DNA from: Chitinophagales bacterium
GTDB taxonomy: Bacteria; Bacteroidota; Bacteroidia; Chitinophagales; UBA8649
DNA length: 53,403 nucleotides
Assembly (NCBI GenBank): GCA_020635975.1
Contig: JACJYT010000014.1
Location: 1 to 53,403, forward strand
Direction: 5' to 3'
Below the pieces are notes generated by a model. That model worked only from the letters and a program-made list of their open reading frames with translations. It searched no databases and had not been told where the DNA came from. Positions 43,023 through 51,928 of the stretch are shown one piece after another (within the stretch, counting starts at the first letter, position 1; every line of letters starts with the position of its first letter). The translations under genes and the position numbers were made by a program.

Positions 43023-44984
43023 TTACAATTCATCTTCCGCTAAAACCACCAGAAAATCATTTGACTCTAGTTCAATTATGGCGTCTTTGGCAGGATTTAA
43101 CTTAACGCCAAAGTTTTCATCCGCATCCTTCGAAAGACTAGCTATTCTATATCCTAAACAAATTTCATCCCTTTTTCTTGCTTGTCCTAAGATGCTTGCA
43201 AAATCGCATCGTACAGGAAATTCCTTAAAGTATAAGCTCGCTGGTTTAACATAAATTTCACTACCATCTTCTTGAAAAATATCGTCGTAGAGTTTTTTGA
43301 TTTTTGGTTCTTCACTAAGTTGGGCTAAAATCATAGTGATTAATTTGTTGCTGATAATAAAATCATCCACATCTGTCTGAATAATTAAATCTTGATTATC
43401 CGAATTAAGAACTTGGGTAATGATCTTGGTGTGGGTTTCTAACTTATCAATTCCTTCTTCGTGAGCAATTTTTCTAAGTAGTAACAAAATCATTAAAGTA
43501 TCCGAATCTATTCTTTCTGCACTTAATTCTTCCGGATTTTGAGATAAGATAATAATGTTGTCATAGCTATAAGGGTTCAATCTTCTCAAGTTATCAATAG
43601 ACAAGGTGTTTTCCTGATGCAAGGTAATTTTAATATTAGGGTACTCCTCATCTATCTCTCTAATGTGTTCTATAATCTGCTCGCTGGGATACTGAATCAT
43701 CACATCGAAGGCAGAACCTGCTTTCAAATAGTCGTCGCACTCTCGCACAAAGATATTGCCTATATCATGCCATCCTATGATCAAGATTTTTTTCGATTTC
43801 TTTTCCATAGTACTTAGCTCAAATTCTAAGTCTTTGGGGGTGAAGAGCTTTTCTTGTTTGAAATCTATTGTAGAATTATCATCAGCTAATATTAATATCT
43901 CATCATCGTCTTCTAGTATGGTGTCATCTTCTGGACGAAGCATTAGCGTGCCATCTGCTTTATGAATCCCCAATGGAATTCCATCTACAAAATGGTAAGG
44001 CATCTCGCCAAATTGTATGCCCTTCCAATCTGCCTGATAAAAGTACACTTCACTCAAATCGAAAGAAAGAATTTCGTTATAAACCATTTCTAAACCACTT
44101 GTTAAAGACGTCTGTACTAATAATTTACCCATGATATCCCAACTATCCAAGGCTATTATGTTTTCATCTTCAAAGAAATCAACTATAGCTCTTTTCTCTT
44201 GTGTGAAAATTTCTGTAATTATCGGAAGCTCGTTCTTGCCATTTTGAAGCGTTAGCATGGCCATAATGGTTTTTATAGCATAGGTGTCTGAAAGTAGTTT
44301 TTCATCCATACTTGCGTTGTCTGAGCAGGATGCTAGAACAATAATCGATTTTGCATCAACAGCGTTAACTCTTTTCAATTCGTTGATGTTCGACGAATCC
44401 CCTTTGGAGGTAATAATCTTTGTATGCCCAGTATTACTTAATCTTTTACTAATGAAATCATCCATTACTTCTTTGTCTTCGTTGGCAACAATTACAACAC
44501 AAGCATAGGATTCGCTTTCATTGGCGATAATCAATTCGCGTAAGATATCGATTACTCTTTCATTCCAACCTAAAATTAAAGTGTAATCCTTTTCTAAAAT
44601 CGCCCCTCTTCCTTTCCTAAATTCGTAGAGTAAGTTATCTAAGGCAGTGGTTATGAAGGCGATTAAGGCAGATAACAAGATCACCCCTGTAAATCCCGCT
44701 AAAACAGTAGTTAAACGAATCCATCCGGTTGCTTCCGAATCTTGATACATATTACCGGGGTCGGTCATTTGTAAGAAGGTGTACCAAATATGGTCCCAAA
44801 AACTATGTACCGTATTGTAATCGGGAATGGGACCAATTATCCATAGAATGACAGCGCGAATCAATACAATTAAAAAGAAGCAAACTAAAAATGCAATCAG
44901 TAAGCTAATAAATATAGAGCTACCACCTTTGGCCATAAATTGTTCAAAGCGGTATCTCATTTTTTGTGAAGAACTATGGCTCAT
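43023..44984 (-). CDS. CASTOR/POLLUX-like ion channel with RCK/TrkA-N domains
   Basis: Membrane channel protein of 653 residues. Two or three membrane helices lie at about 22-50 and 90-115, with a pore-like segment between them (HIWYTFLQMTDPGNMYQ). Two cytoplasmic nucleotide-binding RCK-like domains follow, from about 130 (DYTLILGWNERVIDILREL) and about 395 (KILIIGWHDIGNIFVRE). The arrangement fits the CASTOR/POLLUX/DMI1 family, known in plants as nuclear cation channels and also found in bacteria. Ion selectivity in this organism is unknown. Followed by a DUF4230 gene. Confidence 0.87.
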   Translation of the reverse strand: MSHSSSQKMRYRFEQFMAKGGSSIFISLLIAFLVCFFLIVLIRAVILWIIGPIPDYNTVHSFWDHIWYTFLQMTDPGNMYQDSEATGWIRLTTVLAGFTGVILLSALIAFITTALDNLLYEFRKGRGAILEKDYTLILGWNERVIDILRELIIANESESYACVVIVANEDKEVMDDFISKRLSNTGHTKIITSKGDSSNINELKRVNAVDAKSIIVLASCSDNASMDEKLLSDTYAIKTIMAMLTLQNGKNELPIITEIFTQEKRAIVDFFEDENIIALDSWDIMGKLLVQTSLTSGLEMVYNEILSFDLSEVYFYQADWKGIQFGEMPYHFVDGIPLGIHKADGTLMLRPEDDTILEDDDEILILADDNSTIDFKQEKLFTPKDLEFELSTMEKKSKKILIIGWHDIGNIFVRECDDYLKAGSAFDVMIQYPSEQIIEHIREIDEEYPNIKITLHQENTLSIDNLRRLNPYSYDNIIILSQNPEELSAERIDSDTLMILLLLRKIAHEEGIDKLETHTKIITQVLNSDNQDLIIQTDVDDFIISNKLITMILAQLSEEPKIKKLYDDIFQEDGSEIYVKPASLYFKEFPVRCDFASILGQARKRDEICLGYRIASLSKDADENFGVKLNPAKDAIIELESNDFLVVLAEDEL

Positions 44985-45044
44985 AGAATAGGTTCAATTA
45001 GATGATTAATAAAATTATTTTTAATGCAATAAGGGACTTTTTTA

Positions 45045-45052
45045 TAATTTTG
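45045..45052 (+). promoter_or_regulatory. Promoter -7 box of the S41 protease gene
   Basis: TAATTTTG matches TAnnTTTG exactly and ends five bases before the ATG at 45057, again implying a leaderless mRNA. No clear -33 element. Confidence 0.55.
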
Positions 45053-45056
45053 GCAA

Positions 45057-47051
45057 ATGTTTGAAAAAGCCTCTCTTTTTTTGCTTCTTACTTTACTTTT
45101 TTTCAGGCTTGAAGCCCAATCTTGCGAAGATATTGATATTATCGTAAAAAATATTCAAGAATTTCATTTCGCTCCTCCAAAATTTGATGAAGCTCATGCG
45201 GAAGCTATTATCCAATCAAGTATTCAGTCTCTAGACCCTTACCACTTTATTTTTCTACAAGAAGATATTAAGGCTCTATTAGAATACAGGCATAACTTTT
45301 TTACCGAAGAAACATATTGTAGCTTTATTAATGATATTAAATTGCGCTTCGAACAAGGTTTTATAAAGGCAAATACCTTGTTCGATAAATTTGAAATTAG
45401 TAAGCAGTCTATTCCAGCTGATAAAAAGTTCGAATTCAAGACTGCTAAGGATAGCTTTTTTACTAACGAAAAAGATCGTGAAGCTTATTGGAATTCTTGG
45501 TTCATTTATAAATACAATACCTCGAAGTATCAACTAAGTATACTAGATTCTAAGTGGACAAATACCCAGTTGGAAACAGCTTTTGAAGAGAGGGTTTCTT
45601 GTTTTTTTGACTATTTTTTTTCTGAAGAAAGTCTAGATGAATTTGTGCTTACAGCTAGTCTAGATGCTTTGATGAGAACTTGCGATCCCCACTCCAATTT
45701 TTTTAGTACAGAGTTAAAAGAAGAATTTGTTCAAGATTTATCCAAGGAAATTTTAAGTTTTGGATTTACGGTTAAGGAAAATGAACAAGGAGATTTGCTT
45801 GTCGATAAAGTTTTACCTAATGGTCCGGCATGGAATTCGAAGCTGATACAAGAAGACGATCAAATTCTTTCTTTTCTATGGGACGATGGGGAAGAGGACT
45901 TATTGCTTTGCATCAATTCTTATAAAATAAATCAAAAATTGCTCAATAAGAAAAGGCAGCAAGTATCGTTAAAATTGAAGAATAAAGAAGGACTTATAGT
46001 TTCTTGTTCACTAAGTAAAGCCATGCTAAAAAACGAAAGTAATGCTGTTGATGGATTTATTTTGGATGGAAGCAATAAAATAGCCTATATAGCGCTTCCT
46101 AGTTTCTATCGGAATGAAGAAAGTGGCTTTGGTTGTGCAAGTGATTTGGGCAAAGAACTTTTAGTTCTAAAGCGAGATGGAATAGAAGGTCTTATTTTAG
46201 ACTTACGTTATAATGGCGGAGGATCTATTCAAGAAGCAGTAGATCTTGCTGGAATTTTCATTAATGAAGGTCCTCTGATGTTAGATTCTACAAGTGCTGA
46301 TTCAAAAGTTTCTATAGTTAAAGATCCCAATAGAGGAATCATGTATAATGGTCCTTTACTAGTGCTATACAATGGTTTCAGTGCATCAGCAAGTGAAATG
46401 TTTGCTAGTATTATGAGGTCATACAATAGGGCCTTGTTAGTAGGAAGTAGTAGTTATGGGAAGGCAACAGGACAGGTAATTCTACCCGTTGAAAAGAGCG
46501 GTTTTATAAAGCTCACTATAAGTCAATACACGCCATTGGATGGAATTTCTTACCAGAAACATGGCGTAGGTCCAGATATTTTTTTACCCGAAGAGTATGA
46601 TGCCTATTTGTCTAAAGAAGCCGATGAAGATTTTGTTATTGAACCCATTCACTTGAAAAAGAAGGTATATTTTTCGCCTTTAAAAGAAATTCCCATAGAA
46701 AAACTAAAAGCGGAAAGCATGGCACGTGTTGCTCAGGATTCTACTTTTATAAAGATTAAACAAGCCAATCTAAAAATGCAAGAATTTCAAGATTCTAAAA
46801 ATATTGTAGCCTTGCATTATGAGACCTATGTAAAAGATAAAACAGCTTATAAGTACTTTGCGGATAATTATGGAAAATTAGTTTCGGAGAAGAGACTTTA
46901 TGAAGTATCTTTCACAAGTTTTCAGAAAGAACTGATTCAAATGGATGATACCAAAGAAATCAACTTAAATGTGGAGGCGGAGAAAATATTGAAGGATGCC
47001 TACATTCAAGAATCATATTATATAATTACTAACTTACTAAATGCCAATTAA
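45057..47051 (+). CDS. S41 family C-terminal processing peptidase (Prc/Tsp-like)
   Basis: Secreted or periplasmic serine protease with a Ser-Lys dyad, 664 residues. A signal peptide ends RLEAQ (about 1-21). An N-terminal helical domain, a PDZ domain near 240-320 and the S41 core follow (ILDLRYNGGGSIQEAVDLAG). The catalytic serine is probably Ser444 in FSASASEM and the lysine is Lys469 in SSYGKATGQ. The domain order is that of E. coli Prc. The next gene starts five bases after the stop. Confidence 0.92.
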   Translation: MFEKASLFLLLTLLFFRLEAQSCEDIDIIVKNIQEFHFAPPKFDEAHAEAIIQSSIQSLDPYHFIFLQEDIKALLEYRHNFFTEETYCSFINDIKLRFEQGFIKANTLFDKFEISKQSIPADKKFEFKTAKDSFFTNEKDREAYWNSWFIYKYNTSKYQLSILDSKWTNTQLETAFEERVSCFFDYFFSEESLDEFVLTASLDALMRTCDPHSNFFSTELKEEFVQDLSKEILSFGFTVKENEQGDLLVDKVLPNGPAWNSKLIQEDDQILSFLWDDGEEDLLLCINSYKINQKLLNKKRQQVSLKLKNKEGLIVSCSLSKAMLKNESNAVDGFILDGSNKIAYIALPSFYRNEESGFGCASDLGKELLVLKRDGIEGLILDLRYNGGGSIQEAVDLAGIFINEGPLMLDSTSADSKVSIVKDPNRGIMYNGPLLVLYNGFSASASEMFASIMRSYNRALLVGSSSYGKATGQVILPVEKSGFIKLTISQYTPLDGISYQKHGVGPDIFLPEEYDAYLSKEADEDFVIEPIHLKKKVYFSPLKEIPIEKLKAESMARVAQDSTFIKIKQANLKMQEFQDSKNIVALHYETYVKDKTAYKYFADNYGKLVSEKRLYEVSFTSFQKELIQMDDTKEINLNVEAEKILKDAYIQESYYIITNLLNAN

Positions 47052-47055
47052 AAGC

Positions 47056-48078
47056 ATGAAAACCTTAATTTTTACCTTAGTTATTTCTCTAGTTTTTACT
47101 TTTAGCCAAGCGCAGAGTTATGATTCGCCGGTAGAGTACATGAGCTTTTTCAATAATGAATATAATATCATTTCGAAAGAAACATGGGACTACACCAGTG
47201 CAATTGCTCGAGGAAAAAAAGCTCGTAAGATCGAAACTCAAAGAAACGAGCTATTACTTGCCATTAAACAAGCGGAGATAAAAATTGGAAAAGTTAAAGA
47301 TTATGAAGGGGATATAGCTCTTCGCGATAAAGTTTTAGAGTACTTAAGTTTGTCTTATGTGGTTCTTAAAGAGGATTACGATAAGATATTAGACATGGAA
47401 GAGATTGCGGAACAAAGCTACGATTTAATGGAGGCTTACATGCTAGCCAAAGATGAAGCTGGGAAGAAATTAGAACAAGCACATAATTTAGTTTCTGAAG
47501 AGCAAAAAAGATTTGCTAAAGAACATAATGTAACTTTAACTGAAGCTAGTTCTGAATTAGAAGAAAAACTTTTGGCGGCAGATGAAGTATTTAACTATTA
47601 CAATCAATTGTATCTAGTATTTTTTAAATCCTTTAAAAATGATGCCTACCTTTCGGATGCTATGGCTAAATTGGATTTGCTTGCGATAGAGCAAAACTTA
47701 GAAAATGCAAAAACGATAGCAGAAGAAGGCACGGGAAAACTTAAAGAGTTCGGTGCGTTTAATTCGGATAATTCTTTAAAGGATGCCTGTCAAAAATTAC
47801 TTGACTTTTATACTAAGGATGCAAAGGAAAATTTAAGTAGTAAATTGATACTCTTACAAGAAAAGTATGAAGCCAAGAATAAAATAATGCAAAGCAAGAA
47901 AAAATCTGAAATTACCCAACAGGATGTGGATGATTTTAATAGTGTTGTAAATGAGTTGAATGCTACTAGTAATCAGTATAATGAATACAACCAAGCTAGC
48001 TACAAAGAGAAATCTGCCTTAATAGAGAATTGGAATAAAGCTGTGCAAAGCTTTTTAGATAGGCATACTCCAAAATAA
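47056..48078 (+). CDS. Secreted helical protein, function unknown
   Basis: A 340-residue protein with signal peptide MKTLIFTLVISLVFTFSQAQ and a mature part that is almost wholly alpha-helical and highly charged, with coiled-coil stretches. I recognise no family, although it resembles periplasmic LIC11966-like helical proteins in general character. The frame also has an ATG at 47041 overlapping the protease gene; the ATG at 47056 gives the proper signal peptide. It probably shares a transcript with the S41 protease. Confidence 0.7.
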   Translation: MKTLIFTLVISLVFTFSQAQSYDSPVEYMSFFNNEYNIISKETWDYTSAIARGKKARKIETQRNELLLAIKQAEIKIGKVKDYEGDIALRDKVLEYLSLSYVVLKEDYDKILDMEEIAEQSYDLMEAYMLAKDEAGKKLEQAHNLVSEEQKRFAKEHNVTLTEASSELEEKLLAADEVFNYYNQLYLVFFKSFKNDAYLSDAMAKLDLLAIEQNLENAKTIAEEGTGKLKEFGAFNSDNSLKDACQKLLDFYTKDAKENLSSKLILLQEKYEAKNKIMQSKKKSEITQQDVDDFNSVVNELNATSNQYNEYNQASYKEKSALIENWNKAVQSFLDRHTPK

Positions 48079-48170
48079 TTTAGCCTTGGTATATTCGCTA
48101 AGGGGCGTTTTAGACTTTATCCATCGAGTTTAAACTTGAAAAAATCTCTTCGAATGTCTTTAAATTTTCG

Positions 48171-48178
48171 TTTCTTTG
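48171..48178 (+). promoter_or_regulatory. Promoter -7 box of the ACMSD-like gene
   Basis: TTTCTTTG (one mismatch to TAnnTTTG) ends five bases before the ATG at 48183, the same spacing as at three other genes here. Confidence 0.45.
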
Positions 48179-48182
48179 CAGC

Positions 48183-49193
48183 ATGTTGAAAATAGATATG
48201 CATAGTCACATTTTGCCTAAAAATCTTCCTAAGTGGACAGAGAAATTTGGTTATGGCGATTTTATCTATTTAGATTTTCATAAAGAAGATTATGCCCGAA
48301 TGATGAAGGGTAATCAATTTTTTAGAGAAATCTATATCAATTGTTGGGATCCTGAAATTAGGATAAAGGAATACGAACAGTTCCATACTCAAGTGCAAGT
48401 AGTTTGTACCATTCCTGTACTTTTTAGCTATTGGGCAAAAGCTAAGGATGGTTTAGAGGTAGCTAGATTTTTGAATGATGATATTGCCGCTCTTCAAGCT
48501 AAGTATCCCCAAAACTATATTGGCTTAGGTACTTTACCTATGCAAGATGCAGAACTTGCAATTCAAGAATTAGAGCGATGTAAACACGAATTAAATTTAC
48601 CTGGCATTCAGATTGGATCGAATATTAACAATAAGAATCTTAGCGAAGAGGAGTTTTTCCCAATATTTGAGGCTGCCGAAAACTTAGGTATGGCAATAAT
48701 GATTCATCCTTGGAATATGATGGGTTTCTCTAGTATGGAGAAATATTGGTTACCGTGGTTGGTGGGCATGCCGGCAGAAACAAGCAGAGCAATTTGTTCT
48801 TTGATATTTTCTGGGGTTCTAGAAAAACTTCCTAAGCTACGATTTTGCTTTTCGCACGCAAGTGGTTCCTTCCTATCTACCATTGGTAGAATAGAACATG
48901 GCTTTAATTGCAGACCAGATTTAGTAGCCATCGATAATCCAATAAATCCTAGAGAGTATCTAGGCAAATTTTGGGTGGATAGTATCACTCACGATGCTAA
49001 AATGCTAAATTATGTATTGGATTTACAAGGAAGCGAAAAGGTTTGTCTGGGCACAGATTATCCTTTCCCTTTGGGTGATTTGGAAGTAGGGAAATTTATC
49101 GAAGAAATGAACTTAGACCATAAGTCACTCGAAGATATCTTTTGTAATGCAACTCTTTCTTGGCTAAATTTAGATAAGTCAAAATTTCTGTAA
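48183..49193 (+). CDS. 2-amino-3-carboxymuconate-6-semialdehyde decarboxylase (ACMSD)-like amidohydrolase
   Basis: Zinc-dependent decarboxylase of the amidohydrolase superfamily, 336 residues. Metal ligands and active site: DMHSH (His7, His9), MIHPW, FSHASGSF and GTDYPFPLGD. The pattern matches ACMSD of the kynurenine pathway, which removes CO2 from the tryptophan ring-cleavage product and diverts it from NAD synthesis. Other kynurenine genes are not in the window, so the substrate is a family-based inference. Its end lies seven bases from the convergent xerD. Confidence 0.88.
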   Translation: MLKIDMHSHILPKNLPKWTEKFGYGDFIYLDFHKEDYARMMKGNQFFREIYINCWDPEIRIKEYEQFHTQVQVVCTIPVLFSYWAKAKDGLEVARFLNDDIAALQAKYPQNYIGLGTLPMQDAELAIQELERCKHELNLPGIQIGSNINNKNLSEEEFFPIFEAAENLGMAIMIHPWNMMGFSSMEKYWLPWLVGMPAETSRAICSLIFSGVLEKLPKLRFCFSHASGSFLSTIGRIEHGFNCRPDLVAIDNPINPREYLGKFWVDSITHDAKMLNYVLDLQGSEKVCLGTDYPFPLGDLEVGKFIEEMNLDHKSLEDIFCNATLSWLNLDKSKFL

Positions 49194-49200
49194 GTTAGAT

Positions 49201-50106
49201 TTATTGATAACGAGGATGAAAGCGCAAAAGGGTATCTCTCAAATAGCTTTGATCTAGGTGTGTATATATTTCTGTGGTAGTAATGGAGGCATGTCCTAGC
49301 ATTTCTTGTACTGCTCGCAAATCGGCACCTCCCTCCACTAGATGCGTGGCGAAGGAATGTCGGAAAGTATGGGGACTCACCACTTTGTCGATTCCAGCCT
49401 TCAAGCTAGCCTCTTTGATGATGTAAAATACCATTACTCGACTTAAGCTTCTTGCTCTTCTGTTTAGAAAAACAAAGTTTTCATAGATTTTATCTATGCT
49501 CAAATGAACTCGAATTTCGTGGATATAGATGTTCAAATATTTCTTAGCTTCTTGTCCGATTGGAACTAAGCGCTCTTTATTCCCTTTGCCGAGCACTTTA
49601 ATATAGTCTTCATCTAGATGTAAATTAGATCGTTTAATGTTTATGAGTTCACTCACCCTCAAGCCACAGCTATAAAGGGTTTCTAACATGGCCCTATTGC
49701 GCATACCCTCGTCTGTGCTTAAGTCAATAGCTTCTAATATTGCTTGAATCTCAGCATAACTTAAGGTGTCGGGTAATTTTCTACTTTGTTTAGGAGCTTC
49801 TAACAAATCACAAGGATTGTTTTCAATAAGATTTTCTAGGCTAAGGTATTTGTAAAAGGCTTTTATTCCAGAAACTATTCTAGCCTGACTTTGTTCGTTT
49901 AGTCCAAGGTCGTTGAGCACAACTAAAAACTCTTGTATATCCTTTAGTTGTAGTTGAGCAAAGCTTAGCTTTGGTTTTTCTTGAAGTAGGAATTGATGCA
50001 ATTTGCTTACGTCGCGTAAGTAACTTTCGATGGTATTACTTGCTTTCGCTTTTTCGAGTTTTAAATACATAGCGAAGCCATCAATATATTCTTTTTCGAT
50101 GCTCAT
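49201..50106 (-). CDS. xerD: Site-specific tyrosine recombinase XerD
   Basis: Chromosome dimer resolution recombinase, 301 residues. The SAM-like N-terminal core-binding domain covers about 1-90. The catalytic set is complete: Arg150, Lys174, His246, Arg249, His272 and the nucleophile Tyr281 in TTEIYTHLDQSYL. It lies divergent from aroQ, with a 16-base palindrome between them, and has no integrase-type extra domain, so it is the housekeeping enzyme rather than a phage or element integrase. Confidence 0.94.
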   Translation of the reverse strand: MSIEKEYIDGFAMYLKLEKAKASNTIESYLRDVSKLHQFLLQEKPKLSFAQLQLKDIQEFLVVLNDLGLNEQSQARIVSGIKAFYKYLSLENLIENNPCDLLEAPKQSRKLPDTLSYAEIQAILEAIDLSTDEGMRNRAMLETLYSCGLRVSELINIKRSNLHLDEDYIKVLGKGNKERLVPIGQEAKKYLNIYIHEIRVHLSIDKIYENFVFLNRRARSLSRVMVFYIIKEASLKAGIDKVVSPHTFRHSFATHLVEGGADLRAVQEMLGHASITTTEIYTHLDQSYLRDTLLRFHPRYQ

Positions 50107-50118
50107 TTATCAAATTAC

Positions 50119-50134
50119 TTGGTAAATTTACCAA
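50119..50134. other. Perfect 16-bp palindrome between xerD and aroQ
   Basis: TTGGTAAATTTACCAA is a perfect inverted repeat in the 71-base space between divergent xerD and aroQ. The position suits an operator shared by both promoters. It does not resemble a dif site that I know. Confidence 0.45.
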
Positions 50135-50177
50135 ATCATTTTATCAAAATAAAGCATAGCACTAGGTAATACGCAAG

Positions 50178-50600
50178 ATGAAAAAAATACAAATTATTAA
50201 TGGCCCTAATCTCAATTTATTAGGAAAAAGAGAAACCGATATTTATGGAACTGAGAGTTTTGAAGACTTTTATGAGGACTTAAAGCAAATTTACAATTCA
50301 GATGTTCAATTAGCTTATTATCAAAGTAATGTAGAAGGAGAATTGGTAAATAAAATTCAAGAAGTTGGCTTCAGTTTTGATGGAATAATACTTAATGCCG
50401 GAGCATATACTCACACTTCAATAGCGATAAGAGATGCCATTTCAGCAATAAAAGTCCCAGTTATAGAGGTGCATCTTAGCAATGTCTACGCTAGAGAAGA
50501 GTTCAGGCACCAAAGCATGATATCTGGGGTCTGCAAAGGTTTGATCGCAGGATTCGGACTAGAAAGCTATGTTCTAGCTTTAGATAGCTTTTTGTCTTAG
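50178..50600 (+). CDS. aroQ: Type II 3-dehydroquinate dehydratase
   Basis: Third step of the shikimate pathway. The 140-residue protein has INGPNLNLLGKRETDIYG with the catalytic Tyr23, the YQSNVEGELVNKIQE loop, NAGAYTHTSIAIRDA and EVHLSNVYAREEFRHQS. Normal length. The stop overlaps that of the convergent pdhB by four bases. Confidence 0.96.
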   Translation: MKKIQIINGPNLNLLGKRETDIYGTESFEDFYEDLKQIYNSDVQLAYYQSNVEGELVNKIQEVGFSFDGIILNAGAYTHTSIAIRDAISAIKVPVIEVHLSNVYAREEFRHQSMISGVCKGLIAGFGLESYVLALDSFLS

Positions 50601-51574
50601 GCATACAAAGCAGCCTTTGCTGCTTCTACAACTCGTTTAACAGTAGGCAAATAGGCTTCTACTAAATTCGGTGCATAGTGCATATTGGCATCTGCTCCAT
50701 TTATTCTTTTTATTGGTGCATCCAAATAATCAAAGGCATGTTTTTGAACTTGAAAGCTTATTTCGGAAGAAATGCTTCCAAATGGCCACGACTCATCTAC
50801 AATTAACAAACGATTTGTTTTTTTCACTGAGGCCACGATAGTAGGGTAGTCTAAGGGGCGAATTGTTCTTAAATCAATAAGTTCTGCATGGATTCCTTCA
50901 GCAGCAAGAGCATCAGCAGCTTCTAATGCCACCTTCATCATTTTATTAAAGGATACAATAGTAATATCTGTACCCACTCGTTTAACTTCTGCCTTGCCAA
51001 TTGGAATTAAGTACTCTTCTTCAGGAACTTCCCCCATATCGCTATACATTAATTCCGATTCCATAAATACAACAGGATCTTCATCTCGTATAGCACTTTT
51101 TAATAAACCTTTAGCATCATAGGGATTAGAAGGAGAAATCACCTTCAAACCTGGCGTATTTGCCATCCAACTTTCAAAAGATTGGGAGTGCGAAGCTCCT
51201 AGCTGTCCAGCAGAACCGCTCGGACCTCTAAACACAATTGGACAATGAAATTGACCTCCGCTCATGCTATGAATCTTAGCTGCACCATTAACAATTTGAT
51301 CAAAGGCAAGAACAGCAAAATTCCAAGTCATGAATTCAACAATTGGTCGAACTCCATTAATGGCGGCACCGGTGGCGATACCGGCAAATCCTAATTCAGA
51401 AATAGGGGTGTCAATAATTCTCTTCTCTCCAAACTCTTCCAACATACCTTGACTAACCTTGTAGGCGCCGTTGTATTCTGCAACTTCTTCGCCCATAAGG
51501 AAAACCAATTCATCTCTGCGCATTTCTTCTTGCATCGCCTCTCTAATGGCATCTCTAAAACGTATTTCTCTCAT
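50597..51574 (-). CDS. pdhB: Pyruvate dehydrogenase E1 component, beta subunit
   Basis: Thiamine-diphosphate-dependent E1 beta subunit of the pyruvate dehydrogenase complex, 325 residues. It starts REIRFRDAIREAMQEEM and has VFLMGEEVAEYNGAYKVSQG, the cofactor-contacting glutamate region PISELGFAGIATGAA and RGPSGSAGQLGASHSQS. Full length. The alpha subunit and E2 are not adjacent, so the genes are dispersed. A -7-like TATCTTTA lies at 51604-51597 on the minus strand, next to GTTGC-N6-GCAAC (51605-51620). Confidence 0.93.
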   Translation of the reverse strand: MREIRFRDAIREAMQEEMRRDELVFLMGEEVAEYNGAYKVSQGMLEEFGEKRIIDTPISELGFAGIATGAAINGVRPIVEFMTWNFAVLAFDQIVNGAAKIHSMSGGQFHCPIVFRGPSGSAGQLGASHSQSFESWMANTPGLKVISPSNPYDAKGLLKSAIRDEDPVVFMESELMYSDMGEVPEEEYLIPIGKAEVKRVGTDITIVSFNKMMKVALEAADALAAEGIHAELIDLRTIRPLDYPTIVASVKKTNRLLIVDESWPFGSISSEISFQVQKHAFDYLDAPIKRINGADANMHYAPNLVEAYLPTVKRVVEAAKAALYA

Positions 51575-51687
51575 TTTCTATTTTGATTTGGAGTTGTAAA
51601 GATAGTTGCTTTGTCGCAACTTTTTTGATTTTTAAAAAAAGAAGAAAGTGAAAGATCGAAGTCTTCAGAAAAAGAAATAAGTCTAAA

Positions 51688-51852
51688 ATGCTTAGCGAAA
51701 CTGAATTCTTCTACAAATATGCAAGAAGCTTATTCAGAAGAATCCTAAGTGCAATTATTCAGCTTGTCGTAATCAAAGCTCATGGTATCGCTAGGCTTAG
51801 CGTGGATAAAGTAGAAAATCGACTAATTTGCAGGGATTCTGATTGGGAATAG
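51688..51852 (+). CDS. Possible small ORF of 54 codons in the pdhB-DUF3467 gap
   Basis: The 354 bases between pdhB and the DUF3467 gene hold one ATG frame of 54 residues, beginning MLSETEFFYKYARSLFRR and ending ICRDSDWE. It has no family that I recognise, no promoter in view and no conserved context. It may be chance or a decayed gene. Nothing else in 51575-51928 is supported except the -7 box at 51904. Confidence 0.2.
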   Translation: MLSETEFFYKYARSLFRRILSAIIQLVVIKAHGIARLSVDKVENRLICRDSDWE

Positions 51853-51903
51853 AATTTCTAATGCTTAATTCTTGTTTACCAAGCTTCCAAGCAATAAATG
51901 TTC

Positions 51904-51911
51904 TATATTTG
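51904..51911 (+). promoter_or_regulatory. Promoter -7 box of the DUF3467 gene
   Basis: TATATTTG, a perfect -7 box, ends 18 bases before the ATG at 51929, leaving a short leader. No convincing -33 box. Confidence 0.55.
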
Positions 51912-51928
51912 TCGAAGAAATTAATATT

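Noticed and set aside
43018..44508. Plus-strand Ser-rich frames opposite the CASTOR-like channel gene
   Set aside because: They mirror the coding strand of the channel gene and have no recognisable domains.
49201..50106. XerD as an integrase linked to the tRNA array
   Set aside because: It is 18 kb away, has the housekeeping XerD form and sits in a conserved place next to aroQ; nothing ties it to the array.
50607..50626. Hairpin AAGCAGC-CTTT-GCTGCTT as a terminator for aroQ
   Set aside because: It lies inside the pdhB coding end (the Ala-rich C-terminus) and is not followed by a T run in either direction.
51605..51626. GTTGC-N6-GCAAC plus T run as a plus-strand terminator
   Set aside because: The stem is only five bases and no plus-strand gene ends there; it is more likely part of the pdhB promoter region.
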